From a virus: a stretch of 64,000 nucleotides of DNA. Below, in pieces: positions 35,479 to 43,472 of this stretch. Each line of letters opens with the position of its first letter. Position 1 is the stretch's first letter. The stretch spans positions 186,001 to 250,000 of IMG/VR virus record IMGVR_UViG_3300030019_000003. One strand, 5' to 3'. Under the pieces are notes generated by a model, which had not been told where the DNA came from, made no database searches, and saw nothing but the letters and a program-made list of their open reading frames with translations. Position numbers and translations under genes: made by a program.

Positions 35479-36450
35479 TTATGCTGGTTCTGATGTTGGT
35501 TTAAATTGCTTATAAAGTCTTTCGAGTTCACTGTAGACATAGTCACCGGTAATATCTTCTTTAGAGTCAACAATCTCTAAGAGATAAACGTTGTCTTCAA
35601 CATCTCCCCAAAGTTTAGTATACTCTTGTGTTTTATAACCGTTGTCTTGTCTAAACTTATTAAGCATGTGTTTACCGATGTAAAGTTTATATAAAGAATT
35701 GAAATTAAATCCTTTATACTCTTTACCTAAGATAACACAAAGTGCCAAGAATCTTACAAGTAGGTTATCTGTATCATAAGTGTAGAAGCTAAGTTGTTTT
35801 AACAACATAACGATTCTTGATTTAGTATCGGTCACTTCATTATAGAAACCCTGTAGTAGGATATCAACCTCACTTCTTAATGTCTTAATAGATTCTTTTG
35901 TTACAAGACCCTCTATCACCTCGTCAATCTTGCTATTATAAGTTAGCCTATCAACAGGTGTGTATGTTGTTGTTAGCATGATATGATTTTGCAGATAATT
36001 AAGATCTCTTATTTTTAGAGATTTATAGTAATTATCAATAAGAATACTCATACCAAAATGAATACTGTCAACAATCTCCATACGAAGGTTAGACACATTG
36101 ACATGACCATCTATATTAGCCCAATGTTTCCAAGGGAAACAATCTAATGACTCAAACAGCTCACCTTTAAAAGCAGCAACCCAATCTATGACTCTGTTTT
36201 CTTTTGTATAACCTTCAAGCCATACTTCACCATTGGTTGTAAAGTTTAGACTGGCTTGTAGTCTAAATAAGGATACTACCTTTTGAAAGAAATCGCCACA
36301 CTCTTCAACATCAGCGATGCACTCTACTTCTTCTAATACAGGTTCAACATATAAGGTAGTTGTACCTGTATTGTCAATTTCATTTTGAGCAATTGTTTCA
36401 TTTGATAAGCCACGTACTGCAGCTTCTTCTTCACTTGTTAACATAATCAT
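35479..36450 (-). CDS. Unknown protein
   Basis: 323 residues, acidic N-terminus, then helical, with no known motif. Shine-Dalgarno AAGGAT. Follows the GNAT gene on the same strand by 24 bases and ends at the spanin terminator. Function unknown. Confidence 0.5.
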   Translation of the reverse strand: MIMLTSEEEAAVRGLSNETIAQNEIDNTGTTTLYVEPVLEEVECIADVEECGDFFQKVVSLFRLQASLNFTTNGEVWLEGYTKENRVIDWVAAFKGELFESLDCFPWKHWANIDGHVNVSNLRMEIVDSIHFGMSILIDNYYKSLKIRDLNYLQNHIMLTTTYTPVDRLTYNSKIDEVIEGLVTKESIKTLRSEVDILLQGFYNEVTDTKSRIVMLLKQLSFYTYDTDNLLVRFLALCVILGKEYKGFNFNSLYKLYIGKHMLNKFRQDNGYKTQEYTKLWGDVEDNVYLLEIVDSKEDITGDYVYSELERLYKQFKPTSEPA

Positions 36451-36474
36451 CCTTCTTAGTGTTTAATCATTTAT

Positions 36475-36993
36475 TTACAGGTTAATAAAATATTCTTTTA
36501 CAGGATTAATCTCAGAGACTATTGCGTGTGTTCTTACTGTTCCGTTAGCCTGTATATATTTAGACATGTTTTCTTCATGTATCCACACATTAACAGTTCC
36601 TGATGTGTCATATTCAGACGGTCTAGTTGATATGAATGTCCAACCTTTTTTCTTAAGTAGTTTTTCTAATACGGGATTAGACGTTGTTAATTCATGTACA
36701 GTAGTATTGCTCACGACCCAATCTAATAACTTGCTGGCATAACCTCTATCTCTAAATGGATAGTAAACTATAAAACCAAATAAGGTAACATCTGAAAAAC
36801 AAAATCTTGCTACACAATAATCTCTACATCCTGCTACACGATCATGAACCTCTACAAAATTAAGAGTTCCCCAGTTACCCATACCGTATAAACTTTCATC
36901 TTCAATAACGCTCACAGGATCAGTTCTTTCAGAATAGCCTGTTTTTAATAACCAATCATAACCATCTACACTATTTTGAACACAGAGCCTCAT
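36475..36993 (-). CDS. GNAT-type acetyltransferase
   Basis: 172 residues. Motif A of the GNAT fold is readable: the strand LFGFIVYYPF (71-80) runs into RDRGYASKLLDWVV (81-94), the acetyl-CoA pyrophosphate loop and helix; NPVLEKLLKKKGW further on matches the end of the fold. Substrate unknown; phage GNAT proteins often modify host proteins or RNAs. Transcribed together with the next leftward gene. Confidence 0.75.
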   Translation of the reverse strand: MRLCVQNSVDGYDWLLKTGYSERTDPVSVIEDESLYGMGNWGTLNFVEVHDRVAGCRDYCVARFCFSDVTLFGFIVYYPFRDRGYASKLLDWVVSNTTVHELTTSNPVLEKLLKKKGWTFISTRPSEYDTSGTVNVWIHEENMSKYIQANGTVRTHAIVSEINPVKEYFINL

Positions 36994-37052
36994 AGGTATC
37001 CTTTTAGTATAATCTATTTAATTATACGTATGTTATATTTTAATAATGGTTA

Positions 37053-37069
37053 ATGATATATTATTTAAC
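37053..37069 (+). promoter_or_regulatory. Putative strong phage promoter
   Basis: ATGATATATTATTTAAC, about 50 bases before the 37120 ATG, preceded by AT-rich TTATATTTTAATAATGGTTA like the blocks at 29041 and 43363. Confidence 0.6.
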
Positions 37070-37090
37070 TAATAACCTATAACTAGTTAA
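37065..37090 (+). promoter_or_regulatory. 5' leader hairpin
   Basis: TTAACTA and TAGTTAA pair across a 12-base loop directly after the promoter motif; third example of a hairpin at this position. Confidence 0.45.
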
Positions 37091-37119
37091 GTTACAAGTA
37101 TAACCCCAAAGGAATAAAT

Positions 37120-37569
37120 ATGAAAGATATTAACAAGCTAACTTCACAAAGAGTTGATGAACTTTACACTACCTGTCTATCTCAGAGTGAAGAAAACACT
37201 GCTGTAACTATTAAAGGTATTATACTATCAGCAACATTCTCTGTAGCTAATCTGAATGCTGTTAAAGAGGATATTGTAGAATTGATCATGCAGTTACCAG
37301 AAGGTGCCTTTAAAGGTTCAAAAGATAATGGTCTGTCATTCTTAACATTGTGTCATGATAAAGATGAAGAACAATGGACGTCTTTTCACGCATGTGTAGA
37401 AAGGCTTATGATGCTAGCTATGTGTATTCAACGTTGTGTGTTCTTGATGCCTAGAAATATGTGGAAGGTTCTACCAGGCGGGCTACCATACTTATTATTT
37501 AATACTGAGGACTTCACCAGTAATGAAATGTGTGCGTGTTCTGATCTTGAAAATGAACTTTCAAAATGA
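37120..37569 (+). CDS. Unknown small protein, probably early
   Basis: 149 residues after AAAGGAAT, with a promoter-like block and leader hairpin upstream and its own terminator. The sequence is helical with scattered Cys (CVERLMMLAMCIQRCVF). No family recognised. Monocistronic layout like 29125. Confidence 0.55.
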   Translation: MKDINKLTSQRVDELYTTCLSQSEENTAVTIKGIILSATFSVANLNAVKEDIVELIMQLPEGAFKGSKDNGLSFLTLCHDKDEEQWTSFHACVERLMMLAMCIQRCVFLMPRNMWKVLPGGLPYLLFNTEDFTSNEMCACSDLENELSK

Positions 37570-37572
37570 TAG

Positions 37573-37605
37573 CTAACTAGGTAACCACGATGGTTACCTA
37601 GTTAG
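37573..37605. terminator. Terminator hairpin
   Basis: 15-bp perfect stem with loop CGA, four bases after the stop, followed downstream by ACTTTTTTT. Confidence 0.85.
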
Positions 37606-38121
37606 ATTTATACTACTTTTTTTACTCTATTTAACAACAAGGTTCCCCCATTCAGTCGGGGAGCTAACGCTCCCCTCCTCCCCCTCCAAAAAAAAGATTA
37701 TTATATATACGGTTTTTTATTCTTATCTTTACTCTTTTTAATTCACTCATTTCATTCGTTCATTAAAAAGGATTTTTGATCAAATTTTATTTTTTTTTGT
37801 TTTTAGTACGTATGATGTAGATAAGCTATAGACAAGATATATTAAAATATTTAACTATTATTTTTTTAATAATAGTTATGTTTTATAAAAGTAACAAATA
37901 GATACGTAAGTATCTTATATAAAATAAAAAACTAAAATATACTATTTTAGTGAGTATGTATATGTATGTGTTACCACCTTGTAAAGTTGATTTTGGGATT
38001 TTTGAGATACATACTCACCTTTTATCTACTAGTAGAGTTTTTGGACTCTACTAGTAGTGAGAGGAGTATCAAAATTTGATTATTAAAATATTAAGTAGAT
38101 AAGACTATTAAGGGTACGATT
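37606..38121. promoter_or_regulatory. Long hairpin-rich, AT-rich intergenic region
   Basis: The longest gene-free stretch apart from the intron. It contains a GC hairpin (37658-37675, GGGGAGC with loop TAAC), an 11-bp AT hairpin (37852-37878), a perfect 12-base inverted repeat GTGAGTATGTAT at 37950-37961 with its complement at 38007-38018, and a 13-bp hairpin at 38026-38057. A 32-codon frame at 37956-38054 has no ribosome site. It could be a control region, an origin or hold a small RNA. Confidence 0.5.
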
Positions 38122-40584
38122 ATGACCATTACTAAATTGATACTCTCAGGGTATAAGAGATTATTTTTAAATACAATAGAGGTACTAGAATTTACACCTG
38201 TTAACATCGTTAATATTATACTAGGTGCTAATGGTTCTGGTAAGTCTTCTTTACTTTATATGTTGAATCCTTTACCAGCTGACTTAAAGAAAGACTTTAA
38301 AGAAGATGGTTATAAGTATATAGAGATAGATCATCATAACAAAAAGTACATACTATCCTCTGGAATGATTACTAAAAATAAACATAGTTTCAAATGTGAT
38401 GATATTGAATACAATGAAGGTGGTACCCGTAAGGTACAACTAGAACTAGTAAGAGAACATTTTAATATTACTAATGATATTAATAATATTTTGATCGGTA
38501 ACGTTAACTTCTCTAGTATGGGGCTACAAGAACGTAAATATTGGTTCTCAGAACTTAGCACGATAGATTACAAGTTTCCTATTAGTGTTTATAATAGTTT
38601 AAAACAAAGAGAACGAGATATACTAGGTGGTATAAAACTATCTCAAGAACAGCTTATAAAAGCTGAGACGAATATACTATCACAGGAAGGCTTAGATAAG
38701 CTTATAACGGATAGTGTTATGCTAGAGAAGTATATTGATCATTGTGTGTCATTATACGATCACAGCGTTGCTGTACACGGAACGAGTCATACTTTAGAAA
38801 GTATACGTGAAGCGAATACTACTGTTAGATATATCATGAAGAATTTGAATACAAATGAAAGTTTAGAAGATATACGAAACAAGATACACTATTTTACAGA
38901 ATATGAAAAAACTCTTAAAGACAAATTAATAACGATCAATAATGATATTCATACCTTAGAAGACAGTTACTGCCCTATTGATAATCTAAAAGAGGCTGAG
39001 GATGCTAAGAAGGACTATTTAGATAAACTTGATGAATTAAAAAATAACATGTTTATAGCCATACCTCTTAACACTATAGAATCAGTTATCACTTCGTATA
39101 ACTTTATCATAAATGATGTACTAGGATGTTTTAATCAATTATCCGATTATAGCAGTTACGATAGTAGCAAAGATAACATAGAGTTATTAATGATTAAGAG
39201 AACTAACCTTGCAAGAGAACTCAAGGTTATCTTAACAGAAATAACAATATTAACAGCTGAACAGAATATGATTATTAAATCTAAGCAAGAGGATAATCTT
39301 GTTAAATGTGGTAATTGTAATCATGAGTGGTATTTAGGATATGACGAGAATAAATTAAACAGTATCCTAAAGAGATTAAAGAAGATAGAAGAGGATAAAG
39401 AGATTAAAGAAAAAGAATCTTTAATCTTAGAAGAACTCTACACTTCAATAGTAGCTAAAGCAGAGATTATAAATAACATTAAACATCTCATAAGTTCTAA
39501 CACATACTTAAAAGAAATATGGTCTTATGTTTTTAATCGACATAATATTCATAAGGATAGTCCATCTGTTTTTGTAAGCGATCTTAATAAGATAAGTGGT
39601 ATGCTTGAACAGTGTAAAGAGTATAGTAACTTTGAAAAACATTTATGGGAACTAGAGAAGAATATTTTACTTTTAAGAGATGTTAATAAGGCTAAGGATG
39701 ATGTTATTTCTATACGAGTAGCAACACTTGAAAAAGAGCTTATCTCTATAACAACTAAACTTACTCAAAATAGTAATGACCTAAGGGCCTATTCTACTAT
39801 ACTAATCTTAAAAGAGAAGTTATATACTACTCGAAAAGATCTTGTTACTATGATCCGTAAGTATCGTAAAGAGATAGAAAATGAGATCATCATAGAGAGG
39901 AATAAAACACTCTCTGAATTAGTGACACATTTAAAATCAGAACTGGTTGGCATCCTTCAAACGATTAACACTTCTAAACAACTCGTTAGAGACACAGAAA
40001 TGGTCAAAAAACGATTAGAAGAGTATAAGCTTAGGGATAAGGTGTTAAGTCATTTATTAAAGGCTCTATCCCCTTCTGAGGGTATCATTGCTAAAAGTAT
40101 TAATAGTTTCTTAAATGTCTTTATAACTGAAATGAATCATATTATTAATTCAGTATGGAGTTATAGTATGATCTTGTTACCTTGTGAGGTAACAGAAGAA
40201 AATGATTTAGATTATAAATTCAGAGTAAGAGTAAATAATACCGATACTATTGAAGATATTAGTAAGTTATCAACCTCCATGCAAGAGATTGTTAACTTAG
40301 CGTTTAAAATAGTCTTTGTTAAATATCTTAAGATAGCAGATACACCATTATTCCTAGATGAGTTTGGTAGGACTATGGATCCAGCACATCGTATCAGTGC
40401 TTATAATGTTGTTGATAGGATCTTAAGTAGTAACTTTAGCCAGATATTTATAGTCTCACATTTTGAGAGTATGTACGGTAGATTTGCTAATGCGGATATT
40501 TCTGTTCTCGATCCTAAGAATTTAGAACTCAATCCAGACGTATCTTATAACACGGTATTAAAAATAAACCATAGTAAGAGATAA
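38122..40584 (+). CDS. SbcC/Rad50-like SMC-family ATPase
   Basis: 820 residues. Walker A GANGSGKSS at 35-43; two long coiled-coil stretches flank a zinc-hook CGNC at 396-399 in KCGNCNHEW; a signature-like segment LSTSMQE at 716-722; Walker B LFLDEFG with D746-E747; and the switch His in VSH at 778-780. This is the full Rad50/SbcC architecture, though somewhat shorter than E. coli SbcC (over 1000 residues). It should work with an SbcD/Mre11 nuclease, none of which is seen here, in processing DNA ends during phage replication or host-DNA degradation. ATG after AAGGGTACG. Confidence 0.88.
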   Translation: MTITKLILSGYKRLFLNTIEVLEFTPVNIVNIILGANGSGKSSLLYMLNPLPADLKKDFKEDGYKYIEIDHHNKKYILSSGMITKNKHSFKCDDIEYNEGGTRKVQLELVREHFNITNDINNILIGNVNFSSMGLQERKYWFSELSTIDYKFPISVYNSLKQRERDILGGIKLSQEQLIKAETNILSQEGLDKLITDSVMLEKYIDHCVSLYDHSVAVHGTSHTLESIREANTTVRYIMKNLNTNESLEDIRNKIHYFTEYEKTLKDKLITINNDIHTLEDSYCPIDNLKEAEDAKKDYLDKLDELKNNMFIAIPLNTIESVITSYNFIINDVLGCFNQLSDYSSYDSSKDNIELLMIKRTNLARELKVILTEITILTAEQNMIIKSKQEDNLVKCGNCNHEWYLGYDENKLNSILKRLKKIEEDKEIKEKESLILEELYTSIVAKAEIINNIKHLISSNTYLKEIWSYVFNRHNIHKDSPSVFVSDLNKISGMLEQCKEYSNFEKHLWELEKNILLLRDVNKAKDDVISIRVATLEKELISITTKLTQNSNDLRAYSTILILKEKLYTTRKDLVTMIRKYRKEIENEIIIERNKTLSELVTHLKSELVGILQTINTSKQLVRDTEMVKKRLEEYKLRDKVLSHLLKALSPSEGIIAKSINSFLNVFITEMNHIINSVWSYSMILLPCEVTEENDLDYKFRVRVNNTDTIEDISKLSTSMQEIVNLAFKIVFVKYLKIADTPLFLDEFGRTMDPAHRISAYNVVDRILSSNFSQIFIVSHFESMYGRFANADISVLDPKNLELNPDVSYNTVLKINHSKR

Positions 40585-40605
40585 CCCATATGGGTTATCT
40601 CTTAC
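40574..40605. terminator. Bidirectional palindromic terminator
   Basis: Perfect 32-base palindrome that contains the SbcC-like stop and runs into the leftward gene's last codons. Confidence 0.75.
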
Positions 40606-41689
40606 CTATGATCTCTTTAATTTTAAAAGTATAACTATCAAGTTTAGCTAACTGTACACCAGGAAGCCTAACAGTTGTTGAACGATTTTCTAGTCTACGT
40701 ATCATAGCAGGTAGATAATAAAGTTCATCTTTATTTTTAACTTCACCCTTCTTACCAATATACAACATCAGATCGTAAATATAACGTATACGACTAACCC
40801 AGAGTATCCATTCAGATTGTCGTGTAAAGAATTGCTTATGCAATCTCAACACACCATCCATGTTTTCTTGTTCGATAGCAGGTATCGTTAGAAATAATTG
40901 TTCAAGATAAAGATCTTCACCGGAGGTATCATAGTTTATACTGTTTAATAGTCTATCAATATCTCTTGTGAAATCCATAACCTGTATAGGATGTTCAAAC
41001 CTAAATTTAGGTATCTCTTCTTGTTTATTAATTTTAAAGAGTCTATTAAGAATAGCCAAGTCAGTCATACTACCTATCATGTTAGGCATAACGTACATCG
41101 CTAGAAAACGTGTTGGGTTAGTAGACATGTTGTTTTCAATACGTTCCAAAGACCAATACCTATACTGTGCCATCAGGAGTATGATATCTATCTCATAGAC
41201 AAACAATGCTTGGTCCTGTAGTTCCATCGTACCAAACATAGGGTAATAGTTAATATCTGTTAGCTCGTGATAAACACAACGAATAGGTATGGCATCACGC
41301 CATGTTTTTTCTAGAGTGAACCAATCCACATCATTCTCAACAGCATATAAAACTTCAATAGCGTTCTTACTAAAGAATAAATTTTCATGGTAGAAGCCAT
41401 CATTGATATTAGAAACAATTTCCAGCTGCTTAACCGTATAAAGATAACTTGCTTTTATCGTAGCTCTGTAAGCCATATCACTTAGTTCTATGTTACTAGA
41501 ACACATAGAAATTAATCTGTTAAGCATGTGACTATTATTGACGCCACGTTCTCTATTCCTATAGTATTTTTTTAATCGCGCTATTTCAGAAACCATCATT
41601 CGTTTTACATAATCCATACGACTATATTTTTTTATAGTAAAGTCTCTGGATGGTGGAAGTTTATAATATTTAGTAAATAAATCAAACAT
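40595..41689 (-). CDS. Unknown helical protein
   Basis: 364 residues, rich in Arg, Tyr and Met, helical, no known motif. Convergent with the SbcC-like gene. The ATG lies after AGGAGAAC. Function unknown. Confidence 0.5.
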   Translation of the reverse strand: MFDLFTKYYKLPPSRDFTIKKYSRMDYVKRMMVSEIARLKKYYRNRERGVNNSHMLNRLISMCSSNIELSDMAYRATIKASYLYTVKQLEIVSNINDGFYHENLFFSKNAIEVLYAVENDVDWFTLEKTWRDAIPIRCVYHELTDINYYPMFGTMELQDQALFVYEIDIILLMAQYRYWSLERIENNMSTNPTRFLAMYVMPNMIGSMTDLAILNRLFKINKQEEIPKFRFEHPIQVMDFTRDIDRLLNSINYDTSGEDLYLEQLFLTIPAIEQENMDGVLRLHKQFFTRQSEWILWVSRIRYIYDLMLYIGKKGEVKNKDELYYLPAMIRRLENRSTTVRLPGVQLAKLDSYTFKIKEIIGKR

Positions 41690-41721
41690 TGGGTTCTCCT
41701 AGAGTTTCATTAAAAATGAAT

Positions 41722-41735
41722 AACATATTATTCAT
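41722..41735 (+). promoter_or_regulatory. Putative phage promoter
   Basis: AACATATTATTCAT, about 30 bases before the GTG at 41764; supports that start over the upstream ATG at 41689. Confidence 0.5.
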
Positions 41736-41763
41736 ATGGAAACTATTTACAGAAAGGACTATT

Positions 41764-42153
41764 GTGAAGAAAGATATTGATAAAGACCATGTAACTAAAA
41801 TACTTGCAACACCGAGTTTATGTAACTACATGGTTTACTACATGCCGCATTATCCAGAAGATAAAAAACATTTAGAAATCTGCCTAGGATTTGGTACGAA
41901 AATACGATTAGGAGCAGACATAATCTACTTTACTAATAGTAAAAGAAAAGAGTCTAAAACAGATAAAGGTCACTGGTGGGTTATGACCGATCATAAATGT
42001 ATTTCCATACCTAAAAGATTTAATACCGCAGATGCAGCTGTTGATTATGCCCGCAAGCAATATGCAAAATGGTGTAAGAAAGAACTTGCTAAAACTGTTG
42101 AAGATATCGTTGAGGCTAATAAGCTTAGGGCTGAGGCTACTGAAATTAATTAA
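41764..42153 (+). CDS. Unknown small basic protein
   Basis: GTG start at 41764 with AAAGGA five bases ahead and a promoter motif upstream; the frame opens at 41689, but that 25-residue extension would cross the promoter and the opposite gene's start. 129 residues, Lys-rich, with HWWVMTDHKCISIPKRF in the middle. Nucleic-acid binding is possible from charge alone. Confidence 0.5.
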   Translation: MKKDIDKDHVTKILATPSLCNYMVYYMPHYPEDKKHLEICLGFGTKIRLGADIIYFTNSKRKESKTDKGHWWVMTDHKCISIPKRFNTADAAVDYARKQYAKWCKKELAKTVEDIVEANKLRAEATEIN

Positions 42154-42166
42154 AAAAGGATAGTGT

Positions 42167-43267
42167 ATGTTGTTTAATAAACAAGTGTTGATACTCATGA
42201 CAGACTTCATGATAAATGATGGTATCATAACCAATGATGTTGGAGGATCTATTAAGGATATGTATCTTTACGATAGACCTGAGGATTTAACAGATATACG
42301 TTATAGTCTGTTTTTCAAAAATGTATTCAGATATATTAATACCAAAATAGAAACAGAAAATATTGATCAACAGTCTATTCCAAAACTTATGCTTAAAGCA
42401 CTGACTAACTTAACAGGGATACTTGAAGATAAATACACAATTAGGGATAACATTATCCCTATCGATAACCTTGAAAAATTCTTAGGAAAAGAGATTATAA
42501 CCATCGCTGGTTTAGATAAACATTTGTTAGTTTATGAAGCTTACTGTAGAGTAGTAAGTCACGATGAACATAGAACAATACAGCTAATTCATATTATTGG
42601 TTTGAAACTAGCCATAATCATACGTGATGATTTGCTCATTGTTATTGACTTTGTTACAGGTAGACTGATAACGCCTACTTATAATTCTGTTGTAAACATT
42701 AAGAATATTCTGAAATCTCGCGATGAAATAAAAGCAGTAGACACTATTGACGATGAGCAGGATACTTTTAATAAACGTAAGTTTTATCTTTTAGCCGAAC
42801 TCGCTAAGACACCTACAAAACCTTTTACGCCACACGAGGTAGATGCTATAGGTATTAATCTTTACGATGCTCTTGGCTACGATGATGAGGGTAGTCCTAT
42901 TTCTATCTCTAGAGAAGAACTGCACTCCATGACACTTCACTCCATGACACTTAGAAACTTTATAGATACTATTGAAAAATCTACATGTTATCTAGGATGC
43001 TTGGATCAAGCTGGCGGGATCTCTTTAGAGGTAGCCGCTAAGTTAGAACGTGAAATATTGTTAGGTAAGAACTATGAATATTTCAATAATGGTGATCCAG
43101 GGGAATTAGCTAAATGGATTGCTAATCCAAATATAGCTACCTTACCAAACATAGTGGTTAATGATGAATTTGTCGTTATAAGATTAGAGTATGACATCAT
43201 GCTAAATGTTAATAAACTTACAGGGGAGTTACAGTTTATGTTTAAGAGCCTTATCCATTTAGAATAA
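42167..43267 (+). CDS. Unknown protein
   Basis: 366 residues after AAAAAAGGA. Contains an in-frame duplication in the coding sequence: HSMTLHSMTL (about residues 256-265). No domain recognised. Co-transcribed with the gene before it (13-base gap). Confidence 0.5.
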   Translation: MLFNKQVLILMTDFMINDGIITNDVGGSIKDMYLYDRPEDLTDIRYSLFFKNVFRYINTKIETENIDQQSIPKLMLKALTNLTGILEDKYTIRDNIIPIDNLEKFLGKEIITIAGLDKHLLVYEAYCRVVSHDEHRTIQLIHIIGLKLAIIIRDDLLIVIDFVTGRLITPTYNSVVNIKNILKSRDEIKAVDTIDDEQDTFNKRKFYLLAELAKTPTKPFTPHEVDAIGINLYDALGYDDEGSPISISREELHSMTLHSMTLRNFIDTIEKSTCYLGCLDQAGGISLEVAAKLEREILLGKNYEYFNNGDPGELAKWIANPNIATLPNIVVNDEFVVIRLEYDIMLNVNKLTGELQFMFKSLIHLE

Positions 43268-43382
43268 TTTTTCTTAACATATCCTATTATATGATAAAAA
43301 TCTCATTGGTGAAAACCGATGAGGTAAGATAGGGCATGTATAAGATTGCGTTTTTAATTATTGTTAAAATGAATAATTTTTA
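43268..43382 (+). promoter_or_regulatory. Structured intergenic segment before the chimallin promoter
   Basis: Contains CTCATTGGT-GAAA-ACCGATGAG (near 43302-43322, one mismatch) inside outer arms CCTAT and ATAGG. It may be the terminator of the preceding gene or a leader structure; nothing coding is seen. Confidence 0.4.
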
Positions 43383-43398
43383 ACAACATATTATTTAG
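43383..43398 (+). promoter_or_regulatory. Putative strong early promoter of the chimallin gene
   Basis: ACAACATATTATTTAG with AT-rich upstream block; nearly the same as 29063-29079 over about 40 bases. In phiKZ, early genes have the element TATATTAC, and chimallin is an early gene. Confidence 0.65.
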
Positions 43399-43401
43399 TT
43401 A

Positions 43402-43452
43402 GAGAACAATAACGTACTGTTGTTCTTAAAAATACTTTTGTCGACAAAAGTA
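43402..43452 (+). promoter_or_regulatory. Two leader hairpins, including a 20-base palindrome
   Basis: First AGAACAA and TTGTTCT (about 43403-43426), then the perfect palindrome TACTTTTGTCGACAAAAGTA (43433-43452), ten bases before the ribosome site AAGGAG. Possibly stabilises or regulates the mRNA, or is an operator. Confidence 0.5.
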
Positions 43453-43472
43453 CAACATCACAAGGAGATACC

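Noticed and set aside
37956-38054. Possible 32-codon gene in the hairpin-rich region
   Set aside because: No ribosome site, and it runs through inverted repeats; composition looks non-coding.
41689-41763. Upstream ATG at 41689 as the start of the 129-residue gene
   Set aside because: It lies on the opposite gene's start codon, lacks a ribosome site and precedes the promoter motif.
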